Positions 54,833 to 63,996 of a stretch of DNA of 64,000 nucleotides are shown piece by piece. The position numbers were made by a program, and so were the translations under genes. Origin of the DNA: Burkholderia anthina (GTDB lineage: Bacteria > Pseudomonadota > Gammaproteobacteria > Burkholderiales > Burkholderiaceae); NCBI RefSeq assembly GCF_902498995.1, contig NZ_CABVLY010000012.1, forward strand, positions 1 through 64,000. The letters run 5' to 3'. The notes beneath the pieces were generated by a model, which saw only the letters and a list, made by a program, of their open reading frames with translations, searched no databases and had not been told where the DNA came from. How positions within the stretch are numbered: position 1 is the stretch's first letter; every line of letters begins with the position of its first letter.

Positions 54833-55026
54833 TGTGGATAACTTGATATTCCGCTTCAAAGTCAACGCTCTGCGAGCTGGATAACCCGGTGGACTCGTGC
54901 CGCCGGCACGGTGGCCGATCCGAACAGGAAAATGTTTTCGTGTCCCGCCGCGCGGCCCGCGGACATTGCAGGCACAACGAAAAAAAGCGGTTATCCAGCG
55001 ATTTTCCACAAAATGAAGGGGATAAC
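54833..55026. other. Cluster of DnaA-box-like sequences upstream of a MarR gene
   Basis: In the 505-bp gap 54733-55237 there are a perfect TGTGGATAA (54833-54841) and TTTTCCACA (55002-55010, one mismatch). GCTGGATAA (54876-54884), TTATCCAGC (54991-54999) and AGGGGATAA (two mismatches) are also present. There is no tatatata tract or CTACTA trio like those in elements A and B. It may be an outer part of the origin region, a DnaA-titrating cluster, or a DnaA-controlled promoter for the downstream genes. Confidence 0.5.
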
Positions 55027-55237
55027 TTAGCTGTGCGATTTTCCGCTCTCGCTTAGAATGTCGGCTTTGCGGACACCGGAACGACGCGTGTCTCACCGGT
55101 CGCCGCGAACGCGACCGCCGCGTGTGCCTCGCGACGGCCGTGTTGACGCTCTTCAACGAGCGTCTGTTTTGAGATAGACATTCGATCTCCACACTACGGC
55201 TGCTCGGCAATCCGGGCGGCGGCAAAGCGAAAAGACT

Positions 55238-55876
55238 ATGAGCGAAGGCGTTTACGGGAATCAGGCTTCGGGACGTGTGACGCACAGCCTGCTGCGATTG
55301 AGTACGGCCATGCGAAGCCAGGCATGGGATTGGGCGGAAGGGGCGGGCCTCACGCCGACGCAGGGCGAGATCCTCGTGCTGCTGCTGCAGCGCAAGGGCC
55401 CGATGCGGCTCGGCGAGATCGCGCGCGAGACGCAACTTACCGCCGCGACCACCAGCGATGCGGTCAGCACGCTGGAGACGAAGGGGCTCGTCGAGAAGCG
55501 TCGTGCACTGGACGACGGCCGCGCACTCGCGGTGCGCCTGTCGGCCCGCGGCCGCACGGCGGCGAAGAAGGCGCTGCAATGGCCGGAATTCCTGACGAAG
55601 GCGGTCGGCAAGCTGGGCGCGGACGAGCAGGGCACGTTGTATCGCGCGCTGCTGAAGACGCTGCGCGAGCTGCAGGTGGCCGGCGTGACGCCGCCGCAAC
55701 GCATGTGCCTGACGTGCTCGTCGTTCCAGCCGGGCAAGCCGTCGAAGAAGACGCTGCACCACTGCGCGACGCTCGACATCTCGATGGCCGACAGCGATCT
55801 GCGTCTCGACTGTTCGGTGCACGAAGAAGCCGACGCGGCGACGCAAAAGAAGACCTGGAAGATTTTCGCCGGCTGA
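55238..55876 (+). CDS. MarR-like regulator with Cys/His-rich C-terminal extension
   Basis: 212 residues. A MarR-type winged helix-turn-helix occupies about 15-145 (RLGEIARETQLTAATTSDAVSTLETKGLVEK). A 60-residue tail unusual for MarR holds C157, C160, H174, H175, C176, C192 and H195 in the order CxxC, HHC, CxxH. This looks like a metal or Fe-S site that could make DNA binding redox- or metal-sensitive. It is first of a rightward run and sits downstream of a DnaA-box-like cluster. Targets are unknown. Confidence 0.85.
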   Translation: MSEGVYGNQASGRVTHSLLRLSTAMRSQAWDWAEGAGLTPTQGEILVLLLQRKGPMRLGEIARETQLTAATTSDAVSTLETKGLVEKRRALDDGRALAVRLSARGRTAAKKALQWPEFLTKAVGKLGADEQGTLYRALLKTLRELQVAGVTPPQRMCLTCSSFQPGKPSKKTLHHCATLDISMADSDLRLDCSVHEEADAATQKKTWKIFAG

Positions 55877-55901
55877 CGTCCGTCGATCGACCGGGAGGCC
55901 G

Positions 55902-56615
55902 ATGATGAACGCTGAAGTCGTGGCGATCCGCCATGTGCATTTCGAGGACCTCGGCAGCTTCGAGCAGGTGCTCGGGGAGCGCGGCCGCCGGGTGCGTTAC
56001 GTCGACGTCGGATCGTCGCGCTTCGAGGTGCTCGACGCGCTGCAGCCGTCGCTGTTCGTCGTGCTCGGCGGCCCGCTCAGCGTGTATGACGATGCGCAGT
56101 ACCCGTCGATCGCGCCGCTCGCGGCGCTCGTGCGCCGGCGTATCGACGCGGGCCTGCCGATCCTCGGCATCTGTCTGGGCGCGCAGTTCATCGCCCGTGC
56201 GCTCGGTGCGCGCGTCTATCCGGCGGCGCAGGCGGAACTCGGCTGGGCGCCGCTGACGCTCACCGACGCGGGCCGCGCGTCGCCGATGCGCCATCTCGAT
56301 GGCGCGGCGACGTCGATGCTGCACTGGCACGGCGATACGTTCGACCTGCCGGGCGGCGCGATCCATCTCGCGTCGACGCCCGTGTGCCGCCACCAGGCGT
56401 TCGCGTGGGGGCAGCACGTGCTGGCGCTGCAATGCCATCCCGAAATCCGCGCCGACCGCTTCGAACCCTGGCTGATCGGGAACGCGGGCGAAATCGCGTC
56501 GACGCCGGGCATCGACGCGCGCCAGCTGCGCGCCGATACCGCGCAGCATGGTCCCGCGCTCGAGACGGCCGCGCGGCGCATGTTCGCGGAGTGGCTCGAC
56601 AGCGTCGGGCTTTGA
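55902..56615 (+). CDS. Class I glutamine amidotransferase-like protein
   Basis: 237 residues of the GuaA-type class I amidotransferase fold without a synthetase domain. The nucleophile elbow GICLGAQ places the catalytic cysteine at C91, and the His-Glu pair is in QCHPEIRAD. Oxyanion-region VLGGPLSVYDD is clear. Homologues are annotated as glutamine amidotransferases or gamma-glutamyl hydrolases with unknown substrate. It lies 25 bp after the MarR gene, probably in one transcript. Confidence 0.88.
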   Translation: MMNAEVVAIRHVHFEDLGSFEQVLGERGRRVRYVDVGSSRFEVLDALQPSLFVVLGGPLSVYDDAQYPSIAPLAALVRRRIDAGLPILGICLGAQFIARALGARVYPAAQAELGWAPLTLTDAGRASPMRHLDGAATSMLHWHGDTFDLPGGAIHLASTPVCRHQAFAWGQHVLALQCHPEIRADRFEPWLIGNAGEIASTPGIDARQLRADTAQHGPALETAARRMFAEWLDSVGL

Positions 56616-56809
56616 TCCGGCGCATTCCGCGCCAAGCGTGACCGGCTCGCAGTCGAGCCGGCTTCACCACGCATCCTGCATCGCCAGCGGCCGCGCGCCA
56701 GCTCCGACTCCGACCTGACCATCCGCTTACTGCCGATCCGGCCGCCAGCACGCTTGAAGGCTGCGTGCTACGCTCGTCCGCTCTTTCCCTTTCCTGGCGA
56801 GCGGCATCC

Positions 56810-57922
56810 ATGACTGCGCTGTTTTCCCCGTTCACGCTGCGCGGCGTGACCCTTCCGAACCGGATCGTGATCTCCCCGATGTGCCAGTACTCCGCCGAGC
56901 GCGGCGAGGCGACCGACTGGCACATGATCCACCTCGGCCATCTCGCGCTGTCGGGCGCGGGCCTGCTCTGCATCGAGGCGACCGCCGTCGAACCCGACGG
57001 ACGCATCACGGCCGGCGACCTTGGTTTGTGGGACGACGTGACCGAAGCGGCGCTCAAGCCCGTGCTGGCGTCGATCCGCAAGTACTCGCCGGTGCGCGTC
57101 GCGATGCAGTTGTCGCATGCCGGGCGCAAGGCGTCGAGCGAGGTGCCGTGGAAGGGTGGCCAGCTCGTATCCGTCGCCGATGGCGGCTGGCTCCCGCATG
57201 CGCCGTCGGCCGTCCCGCACAAGGATGGCGAGACGCCGCCGCTCGCGCTCGATGCGGCCGGCCTGAACCGGATCCGCGAAGCGTTCGCGGCCGCCGCGAA
57301 GCGCGCGGCGCGCCTCGGCATCGATGCAATCGAAGTGCACGCGGCGCACGGCTATCTGCTGCATCAGTTCCTGTCGCCGATCTCGAACCGGCGCACCGAC
57401 GAATACGGCGGCTCGCGCGAGAACCGGATGCGCTTCCCGCTCGAAATCTTCGACATCGTGCGCGCGGCGTTTCCCGAGGACCGGCCGGTCGGCGTGCGCG
57501 TGTCGGCGACCGACTGGGTCGAGGGCGGCTGGGAGCTCGACGACACGATCGCGTTCGCGCACGAGCTGAAGCAGCGCGGCTGCGACTGGATCGACGTGTC
57601 GTCCGGCGGCGTGTCGCCGCTGCAGAAGATTCCGCTGTCGCCGGGTTACCAGGTGCCGTTCGCGCAGGCGGTGAAGCGCGCGGTCTGGATGCCGACGATC
57701 GCGGTCGGCCTCATCAACGAGCCCGCACATGCGAACCGCCTGATCGAAGCCGGCGACGCCGACTTCGTCGCAATGGCGCGTGCGATGCTGTACGACCCGC
57801 GCTGGCCGTGGCATGCGGCCGCGGAGCTCGGCGCGCAGGTGACGGCGCCGCCGCAGTACTGGCGCTCGCAGCCGCGCGAGCACAAGGCGTTGTTCGGCGA
57901 CATCGAATTCGGTCAACGCTGA
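56810..57922 (+). CDS. NADH:flavin oxidoreductase of the old yellow enzyme family (YqjM/XenA-like)
   Basis: 370 residues, FMN-dependent (beta/alpha)8 barrel. N-terminal PFTLRGVTLPNRIVISPMCQYSA, with the cysteine that tunes FMN in YqjM/XenA enzymes, places it in the thermophilic-like subclass. HAAHGYLLHQFLSP and the phosphate-binding VAMARAMLYDPRWPW are family hallmarks. It reduces activated C=C bonds with NAD(P)H. The ATG at 56810 fits the family; an upstream start is not supported. The 194-bp gap before it suggests a separate promoter. Confidence 0.92.
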   Translation: MTALFSPFTLRGVTLPNRIVISPMCQYSAERGEATDWHMIHLGHLALSGAGLLCIEATAVEPDGRITAGDLGLWDDVTEAALKPVLASIRKYSPVRVAMQLSHAGRKASSEVPWKGGQLVSVADGGWLPHAPSAVPHKDGETPPLALDAAGLNRIREAFAAAAKRAARLGIDAIEVHAAHGYLLHQFLSPISNRRTDEYGGSRENRMRFPLEIFDIVRAAFPEDRPVGVRVSATDWVEGGWELDDTIAFAHELKQRGCDWIDVSSGGVSPLQKIPLSPGYQVPFAQAVKRAVWMPTIAVGLINEPAHANRLIEAGDADFVAMARAMLYDPRWPWHAAAELGAQVTAPPQYWRSQPREHKALFGDIEFGQR

Positions 57923-58101
57923 GCGCCATGCGCGCAACATTGCGCGCGATGTTGAACGAAGCAATCGTGAACGTGTAGGATGCGGGTGATTCGCCGCATG
58001 CCCCGACGCGGCACCGAGCGGTGCCGCGTTTTCGTTTGCGCGGCGCAGGGCCGCGGTCGCGGCCGTTTTCCATTCAAGTCGTCTTCACAAGGATTCGTTC
58101 G

Positions 58102-58623
58102 ATGAGTTCACGCAGGATCGCGGTGCGCCGCTCGGGAGTACACGGCAAGGGCGTGTTCGCGGTGGAACCGATCAAGGCCGGCGAGCGCGTAGTGGAATAC
58201 AAGGGCGAGCGGATTTCGTGGAAGGAAGCGCTGCGCCGCCATCCGCACGACCCGAACGAGCCGAACCATACGTTCTACTTCGCACTGGAAGAGGGCGGCG
58301 TGATCGACGGCAAGATCGACGGCAACAGCGCGCGCTGGATCAACCATTCGTGCGCGCCGAACTGCGAGGCCGAGGAGATCAAGGGCCGCGTGTTCATCCA
58401 CGCGCTGCGCGACATCGGCCCGGAAGAGGAGCTGTTCTACGACTACGGCCTCGTGATCGACGAGAAGCTCACGAAGAAGCTCAAGCGCGAATACGCGTGC
58501 CATTGCGGCACGGCGACGTGCCGCGGCACGCTGCTCGCGACGCCGGACGACGACGGCAAGAAGAAAAAGAAGAAGGACGGCAAGTCCGAGTCCGGCGCGA
58601 AGGACAAGAAAAAGAAGAAGTGA
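58102..58623 (+). CDS. SET-domain protein with lysine-rich tail
   Basis: 173 residues. The SET lysine-methyltransferase domain is at about 4-125: the GKGVFA start, the cofactor motif INHSCAPNC, the catalytic YDYG, and a post-SET zinc cluster CHCGTATC. The last about 30 residues are almost only Lys with Gly/Asp/Ser (KKKKKKDGK, KDKKKKK), which looks like a nuclear-localisation or nucleic-acid-binding tail. I recall SET proteins of Burkholderia thailandensis and Legionella reported to act on host chromatin. A bacterial target (ribosomal or HU-like protein) is equally possible. The start has AAGGATTCGTTCG upstream. Confidence 0.88.
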   Translation: MSSRRIAVRRSGVHGKGVFAVEPIKAGERVVEYKGERISWKEALRRHPHDPNEPNHTFYFALEEGGVIDGKIDGNSARWINHSCAPNCEAEEIKGRVFIHALRDIGPEEELFYDYGLVIDEKLTKKLKREYACHCGTATCRGTLLATPDDDGKKKKKKDGKSESGAKDKKKKK

Positions 58624-58735
58624 ACGACGCGGCCGCGCATCGCGCGCGGCTGCTTTGCCGGATGGCCGCCGCGCGTCGTATCGCCGCGCGGCCTGGCCAT
58701 CCCGATGCGGGCCTGCCGTGCCCGCCGTTCCCGGC

Positions 58736-60232
58736 TCAGTGCGCCGGTGTGGCGGCCGGGGTTTCGCTGGTCGGCGTCTCGGCCCGTTCGGCGAGCGGCA
58801 CGCGCACCACGAAGCGCGAACCGCCTTCCGACGCATCCTCATACGACACCGTGCCGCCGTGCATTGCGATGATGTCGTGCACGATCGCAAGGCCGAGCCC
58901 GGCCCCCGTCTCGACGCCGTTGCCGCTTTGCGCATCGCCGCGGAAGAACCGCTTGAACAGGTCCGCCTGCTGGTTCGCCGGCACGCCCGGGCCGTTGTCC
59001 TCGACGACGATCTCGGCGGCCGGCTGGCCGCTCTCGAGCGCGCCGCGTGCGACGTTCACCGTGATCCGCGCGCCGTCCGGCCGCGCGAGCGGCACGTACT
59101 TCAGCGCATTGTCGAGCAGGTTCGCGATCACCTCGCGCAGCAGCACCGGGTTGCCGCGCACGTTCAGCTTTTCGTCGTCGCCGGGTTCGTCGCTGCGCTG
59201 GAAGCCGAGGTCGACATGCGACGCGAGCGCGCGCGGCACCCATTCGGCGCCCGTCTCGAACGCCATCGCCGCAAGGTCGACGTCGACGAAACGCGCGGCC
59301 TGCTCGCCCGGCTCCGCGCGAGCGAGCGACAGCAGCTGGTTCGACAGCCGCACCGCGCGGTCGGCGGCGGCCCGCAGCTCGCGCACCGCGGTATAGGTTT
59401 GCTGCGGGTCGCGCGCGACGGCCGCCTGCTCGGCATGCAGCTTCACGGCCGTGAGCGGCGTGCGCAGCTGGTGCGCGGCATCGGCGATGAACTTGCGCTG
59501 CGCGTCGAGCGCCGTCTTCAGGCGGCCGAGCAGTGCATTCATCGCGCTCGTCAGCGGCCGGATCTCGAGCGGCACGTCGGTTTCGTCGACCGGCTCCAGC
59601 GACGTGTGGGTCTGCCGGTTCAGCGAATCGGCGAGATGGGTGAGCGGGCCGAGCTGCTGGTTCACGACGCGCCACACGATGCCCCAGCCCGCGAGCAGCA
59701 GCAGCAGCAGCGGCATCATGATCGCGACGAGGAATTCGGCGGCGATCCGGTAGCGGTGCCGGACCGGCTGCGCGACTTCGACCACCATCGGCCGGCCGCC
59801 CTCGACATCGTCGACGCGCACCTGTGCGACCCGCACCGCACGGTTGTCGTACTCGGCTTCGAACACGTACGCGTGATGCATGCGGCGCACGTTGATGCCC
59901 TGCAGCGGCAGCTTCGGATCGCCGGCGAGTTCCTGTTCGCCGTCGCTGATCCGGTAGATCAGCGCCTCGGCGGGATCGGAGAACATCGCCTGCGCGAGCG
60001 GCGGCACCGTGAACGGCGCGTCGGGGCCGGCGATCTGGATCTGTTTGGAGATGGCGGTCGCGAGATCGGCGAGCGAGCGGTCGATCACGTGTTGCGTGTA
60101 TTGCCACGCGAGCCAGTAGGCAATCAGGCCGCTCATCAGCGCGAGCATCGACAGCGGCGCGGCGAGGCGCCTGAGCAGCGAGCGGCGCAGGCTGGTGGTC
60201 ACAGCCGGATCAGAAGACATTTCGACGGGCAA
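58736..60232 (-). CDS. Sensor histidine kinase (TctE/QseC-like)
   Basis: 498 residues. It has a transmembrane helix at about 27-47, a periplasmic 2CSK_N-like sensor of about 130 residues, and a second helix at about 175-195. A HAMP-type linker, HisKA with FIADAAHQLRTP, and an ATPase domain with NLLDNALKY, DNGPGVP and GAGLGLAIV follow. It is second gene after its response regulator, with about 100 bp between them. The signal is unknown. It is a paralogue of the kinase at 18-19.5 kb in architecture. Confidence 0.92.
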   Translation of the reverse strand: MPVEMSSDPAVTTSLRRSLLRRLAAPLSMLALMSGLIAYWLAWQYTQHVIDRSLADLATAISKQIQIAGPDAPFTVPPLAQAMFSDPAEALIYRISDGEQELAGDPKLPLQGINVRRMHHAYVFEAEYDNRAVRVAQVRVDDVEGGRPMVVEVAQPVRHRYRIAAEFLVAIMMPLLLLLLAGWGIVWRVVNQQLGPLTHLADSLNRQTHTSLEPVDETDVPLEIRPLTSAMNALLGRLKTALDAQRKFIADAAHQLRTPLTAVKLHAEQAAVARDPQQTYTAVRELRAAADRAVRLSNQLLSLARAEPGEQAARFVDVDLAAMAFETGAEWVPRALASHVDLGFQRSDEPGDDEKLNVRGNPVLLREVIANLLDNALKYVPLARPDGARITVNVARGALESGQPAAEIVVEDNGPGVPANQQADLFKRFFRGDAQSGNGVETGAGLGLAIVHDIIAMHGGTVSYEDASEGGSRFVVRVPLAERAETPTSETPAATPAH

Positions 60233-60335
60233 ATGGATAAGCGCCGCTCATGGGGAGCGGCGCGGTCGTGCGTCGGACGGCGACGCGGGCAGGGCGCTCG
60301 CCGGCGGCACGCGGCCGGCCGGCGTGCGGCACCGC

Positions 60336-61028
60336 TCAGACGCTCGCCGTCTGGCGGATTTCCTGCAGCAGATAGCCGAAGCCGCGCACCGTGACGATTT
60401 CGACACGGCACTGCTCGAGTTTCTTGCGCACACGGTGCACGTAGACTTCGATCGCGGTGTCGCCGAGATCGCCGCCGAAGTGCGTGAGGTGATCCTGCAA
60501 CTGGGCCTTGCTGACGACGCGGCCGTGACGCAGCAGCAGCATCTCGAGCACCGCGAACTCGCGCGGCGACAGTTCGAGCGGCTTGTCGTCGTTGAAGATG
60601 CGGCGATCGACGCCCGACAGGCGGACACCGCCGAGCGACACTTCCGGACGCGGCATGTCGCTGTGCGGGCCGCTGCGGCGCATCACCGCGCGGATGCGCG
60701 CTTCGAGCTCGGCCGGTTCGAACGGCTTGAGCATGTAGTCGTCGGCGCCGGAGTTCAGGCCCTGAATCCGGTCGTTCAGTTCGTCGCGCGCGGTCAGCAC
60801 GATGACGGGCGTGTGGCGGTTCGTCTGGCGGAAACGCGTGAGCAGCGTCATCCCGTCGATGCCCGGCAGGCCGAGGTCGAGGATCACGAGTTCGTGGCGG
60901 TTCTGTGCCAGCGCCTGTTCGGCAAAAATGCCGTCATGCACCATGTCGACGGTGAAGCCAGCCTGCTCGAGGCTGCTTTGGATACCGCGTGCGATGGGGC
61001 GGTCGTCTTCGATCAGAAGGAGTCGCAT
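60336..61028 (-). CDS. OmpR-family response regulator (QseB/BasR/TctD-like)
   Basis: 230 residues. Receiver domain about 1-115 with D51 in VILDLGLPG and the lysine in MLKPFE; winged-helix domain about 135-225 (QDHLTHFGGDLGDTAIEVYVHRVRKKLE). First gene of the two-component operon. A DUF3717-like gene starts 123 bp away on the other strand, so the promoters are divergent. Confidence 0.92.
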   Translation of the reverse strand: MRLLLIEDDRPIARGIQSSLEQAGFTVDMVHDGIFAEQALAQNRHELVILDLGLPGIDGMTLLTRFRQTNRHTPVIVLTARDELNDRIQGLNSGADDYMLKPFEPAELEARIRAVMRRSGPHSDMPRPEVSLGGVRLSGVDRRIFNDDKPLELSPREFAVLEMLLLRHGRVVSKAQLQDHLTHFGGDLGDTAIEVYVHRVRKKLEQCRVEIVTVRGFGYLLQEIRQTASV

Positions 61029-61150
61029 GAAGTTCGCTCAAGTACAATGGGTTGGCGGTTCAGGCACGCGGACAGCACGACGCCGTTTCCACAGGGGCGC
61101 CGCATCGCCTGACATCAAGCATGGCGGCCAGCGAACGATTAAATCCAATC

Positions 61151-61381
61151 ATGTCCGATATTTCGATCCACGACCTCGAAGCCGCGATCAATTTCTGGCG
61201 CGCCCGCTCGCCGTCGAGCGGCGACGAACTCAAACTCTGCGAAGAGGCCAACGCGCTCTCCAAGCCGTATGCGCTGCTGATTGTACAGCGCGAAAGCGCG
61301 CTGCAACTGGAAGGTTTGGACCCCAAGGCGCGGAAAGCGTACGAGACTTACGTGCGCCTTAAGGATGGCTTGGAAAGCTGA
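61151..61381 (+). CDS. Small conserved protein, DUF3717-like
   Basis: 76 residues from the ATG before SDISIHDLEAAINFWRARSP, which is the recognisable start of this family found in Burkholderiaceae. It is a soluble helical protein (WRARSPSSGDELKLCEEANALSKPYALLI) with one cysteine and no known function. The open frame extends upstream but the family start is the chosen one. It stands alone, divergent from the response regulator. Confidence 0.8.
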   Translation: MSDISIHDLEAAINFWRARSPSSGDELKLCEEANALSKPYALLIVQRESALQLEGLDPKARKAYETYVRLKDGLES

Positions 61382-61473
61382 AGGCTTCCGCTGAGTACAT
61401 CCTAGAAAACGTTCATCGAAATGAAAAGTTGACGCGCCGCGCGTCGAAAGAGGCGCGGCGGTAGAGGAAACGC

Positions 61474-61782
61474 TCAGGCGGCGGGTTGGGTGTGCGCGCA
61501 GGCCTGATCGATGAATTGCGCGAGCTGGATATCGCGTTCGGTCAGGCCGTCCGCGTCGTGGGTCGACAGCGTCACGTCGACGCGGTTGTACACGTTGAAC
61601 CATTCCGGGTGGTGATTCATTTCCTGCGCCTTGATCGCGACGCGCGTCATGAAGCCGAAGGCCTCGTTGAAATCGGCGAAGCGCAGGCTGCGCTGGATCG
61701 CGTCGCGGCCCGGCACGGCCGTCCAGTGCGGCAGGCCTTCGAGCCGGGTCTTGCGTTCTTCGGATGTGAGCTTGTGGATCAT
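61474..61782 (-). CDS. phhB: Pterin-4a-carbinolamine dehydratase
   Basis: 102 residues, complete PCD/DCoH fold. The active-site histidines are in MNHHPEW, followed by [20 protein letters not shown]. It regenerates the tetrahydropterin cofactor used by phenylalanine hydroxylase, whose gene lies 119 bp upstream. The pair is the standard phhAB arrangement. Confidence 0.95.
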   Translation of the reverse strand: MIHKLTSEERKTRLEGLPHWTAVPGRDAIQRSLRFADFNEAFGFMTRVAIKAQEMNHHPEWFNVYNRVDVTLSTHDADGLTERDIQLAQFIDQACAHTQPAA

Positions 61783-61901
61783 GGTGCACCTCGTTCGGTA
61801 ACGGCGCCCGCGCGCGGGCAGAGGCCACGCGGCAAAGCCGGTACCGGCCATTGTTTCATAGTTGGCGAACGGGCATCCGGAGGCGGGCGCCCGTGCTTGC
61901 G

Positions 61902-62795
61902 TCACGCATCCGCGTCGTCCGGCCAGCCTTCGCCCGTGCCGCGATGCAGCACGCGGTCGCCGTCGATCACCGCGCCGGCCGGAAATTCGGGCAGTTCGGC
62001 GAGCCGCTCGGCCAGCGCACGGCCGTCGACGTCGGCGAGCGCGAACAACTGCGCGAAATCGTCGATCACGAAGTAGGTCTTCTGGAACGTGTCGATCCGG
62101 TACTGCGTGCGCATCACGCGCTCCAGTTCGAAGCCGAGCCGGTTCGGCGCCGCGCTTTCGAGGCTGTACAGGCTCTCGCCCTTGCTCGACACGATCCCCG
62201 CGCCGTAGATCGACAGCCCGTTCGTGCCGTTCGGGTCGCGGATCAGGCCGAACTCCACCGTATACCAGTACAGCCGCGCCAGCCGCGCGAGCGCTGCTTC
62301 GTCGTCCGCGACCGCGAGCGCGGTGCGGCCGTACGCCTGCATGTAATCCGCGAATACCGGGTCGATCAGCAGCGGCACGTGGCCGAACAGGTCGTGGAAG
62401 CAGTCGGGTTCCTGCAGGTAGTCGAGCTGGTCCGGGCGGCGCATCCACCAGGTGACCGGAAAACGCCGGTTCGCGAGGTGTTCGAAGAACACGCGATCGG
62501 GCACGAGGCCCGGCACCGCGACGATCTCCCAGCCCGTGGCCGGCTTCAGCTGGCGGTTCACGTCGGCGAACGACGGCACGCGGTCGGCCGGCAGGTCGAT
62601 CTTCCCGAGTCCGGCGACGAACGCGTCGCACGCGCGTCCGCGCAGCAGCGCCGACTGGCGCGCGTAGAGCTGCTGCCACACCGCGTGGTCGACCTGGCCG
62701 TAGCGTTCGAGCGGCTGGTCGATGGTGAAATCGGCGCGGGTTTCGAGGCCCGCGTCGAACTGCTCCTGCAGTTTCGCGGTGACGACGGTAGACAT
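61902..62795 (-). CDS. phhA: Phenylalanine-4-hydroxylase
   Basis: 297 residues from ATG 62795 (starts at 62828 or 62810 would add 11 or 5 residues). Monomeric iron- and pterin-dependent enzyme converting phenylalanine to tyrosine. Iron ligands are visible as H134 and H139 in CFHDLFGHV, and E181 in YTVEFGL. The pterin-binding stretch is around [16 protein letters not shown]. Operon with phhB; the divergent Lrp/AsnC-type gene 107-140 bp away is a likely aromatic-amino-acid-responsive regulator. Confidence 0.95.
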   Translation of the reverse strand: MSTVVTAKLQEQFDAGLETRADFTIDQPLERYGQVDHAVWQQLYARQSALLRGRACDAFVAGLGKIDLPADRVPSFADVNRQLKPATGWEIVAVPGLVPDRVFFEHLANRRFPVTWWMRRPDQLDYLQEPDCFHDLFGHVPLLIDPVFADYMQAYGRTALAVADDEAALARLARLYWYTVEFGLIRDPNGTNGLSIYGAGIVSSKGESLYSLESAAPNRLGFELERVMRTQYRIDTFQKTYFVIDDFAQLFALADVDGRALAERLAELPEFPAGAVIDGDRVLHRGTGEGWPDDADA

Positions 62796-62934
62796 GATCG
62801 GGCTCTGCATGCTGTGGTTGGGAATCATGCAAGTGTAGAGCGGCAGTCGTGCGGAATGGGCGTAAAGATGGCGTGTATTTGCCTGTTAATGCGATAATCG
62901 CGCATCAAAACAGGAATGGATGCGGAGAATGCTC

Positions 62935-63420
62935 ATGCTGGAATTAGATCACTTCGATCTCGCGCTGCTGGACGTGCTGCAGCGCTTCGGCCGCGCGACG
63001 CACCAGCAGCTCGGCGAGGAAGTGCCGCTGTCGCCGTCGCAGATCGGCCGGCGGCTGCAGCGGCTGGAAGCGGCGGGCGTGATCGAAGGCTACCGTGTGA
63101 TGCTGCGCCCGGAAAAGCTCGGGCTCGGCGTCACCGCGTTCACGAGCCTGAAGCTCAAGCACCACGGCGATTCGATCATCGAGCAGTTCCAGCAGCAGAT
63201 CGACGTGCTGCCCGAAGTGCTCGAATGCCATGCGGTGGTCGGCGATGCCGACTATCTGTTGCGGATCGTCGCGCCGGACCTGAACGCGCTGTCGCAGTTC
63301 GTGATGAAGAAGCTGATGCGCGTGCCGGGTGTCGACAGCGTGCGCTCGAACATCGTGCTGACGACCTTCAAGCGCAACGGCGCGCTGCCGCTCGCGCATC
63401 TGGCGCCCGGCGCGGCATGA
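62935..63420 (+). CDS. Lrp/AsnC-family regulator of phhAB
   Basis: 161 residues. N-terminal helix-turn-helix at about 5-60 (THQQLGEEVPLSPSQIGRRLQRLEAAGVIEGY) and a RAM/AsnC ligand domain at about 70-150 (ECHAVVGDADYLLRIVAPDL). The ATG at 62935 has GGAG 8 bp upstream; an ATG at 62920 adds five residues. Divergence from phhA is the usual position of the regulator of phenylalanine hydroxylase in betaproteobacteria. The effector is probably phenylalanine or tyrosine, which is inference. Confidence 0.9.
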   Translation: MLELDHFDLALLDVLQRFGRATHQQLGEEVPLSPSQIGRRLQRLEAAGVIEGYRVMLRPEKLGLGVTAFTSLKLKHHGDSIIEQFQQQIDVLPEVLECHAVVGDADYLLRIVAPDLNALSQFVMKKLMRVPGVDSVRSNIVLTTFKRNGALPLAHLAPGAA

Positions 63421-63462
63421 TGCGGCGGCCGGGCGCAAGGCCGCGCCGCGGGTAGGGCCGGA

Positions 63463-63996
63463 TCAGGCCGCTTCGGACTGCGCGTCGGCGTTCAGCAGGT
63501 CGACGTACGCGACCGCGACGAGATCGTCCGCCGGCACGCCGAGCTTCGCGAACACATCGTGCGCTTCGGCTTCGCCGCCGGCTTCATCGTCATCCGGGCC
63601 GAGCACGACTTCCAGTTCGATGAAGTCGCCGAGGCCGTCGACGCGGTCGAGGTGGATGCGCGTGCGGCCGGCCAGGTACACGTGCCGTTCCTTCGTCACG
63701 ATTCCGCGCGTGGTCAGCGCGGTCGCGAGCAGCGAATGCATCGCGTCCGGGTTCGTGACCGGGCTGCGCGTGTAGTACGACGCCTTCGGGCCGTCGCGGT
63801 CGTCGCGCTGGTAGAAGATCAGCTCGGCCGGCGTGCCGTCCTCGAAGCGGCGCAGCTTCAGCCGGCCGCGCGGCACGTCGTAGAAGAAATCCTGCTGGCG
63901 GTAGAAGAGCGGCGCCTCGGTGGCGAGCGCCGCCGCGCGTTCGCGCAGTTGCTCGAATTCGCGGGCGCGGGCTTTGATCTCGATGTTGCGGGCCAT
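63463..63996 (-). CDS. CYTH-domain protein (class IV adenylate cyclase / triphosphatase-like)
   Basis: 177 residues, complete, starting 5 bp from the window edge. The N-terminal NIEIKAR is the ExExK-like CYTH signature, followed by triphosphate-tunnel strands (LKLRRFEDG, ELIFYQRDD, ASYYTRSPV, RTRIHLDRVDGLGDFIELEVV). CYTH proteins hydrolyse inorganic triphosphate or thiamine triphosphate, or make cAMP (class IV cyclases such as CyaB); the precise reaction cannot be told. Convergent with the Lrp-type gene, 42 bp apart. Confidence 0.85.
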   Translation of the reverse strand: MARNIEIKARAREFEQLRERAAALATEAPLFYRQQDFFYDVPRGRLKLRRFEDGTPAELIFYQRDDRDGPKASYYTRSPVTNPDAMHSLLATALTTRGIVTKERHVYLAGRTRIHLDRVDGLGDFIELEVVLGPDDDEAGGEAEAHDVFAKLGVPADDLVAVAYVDLLNADAQSEAA

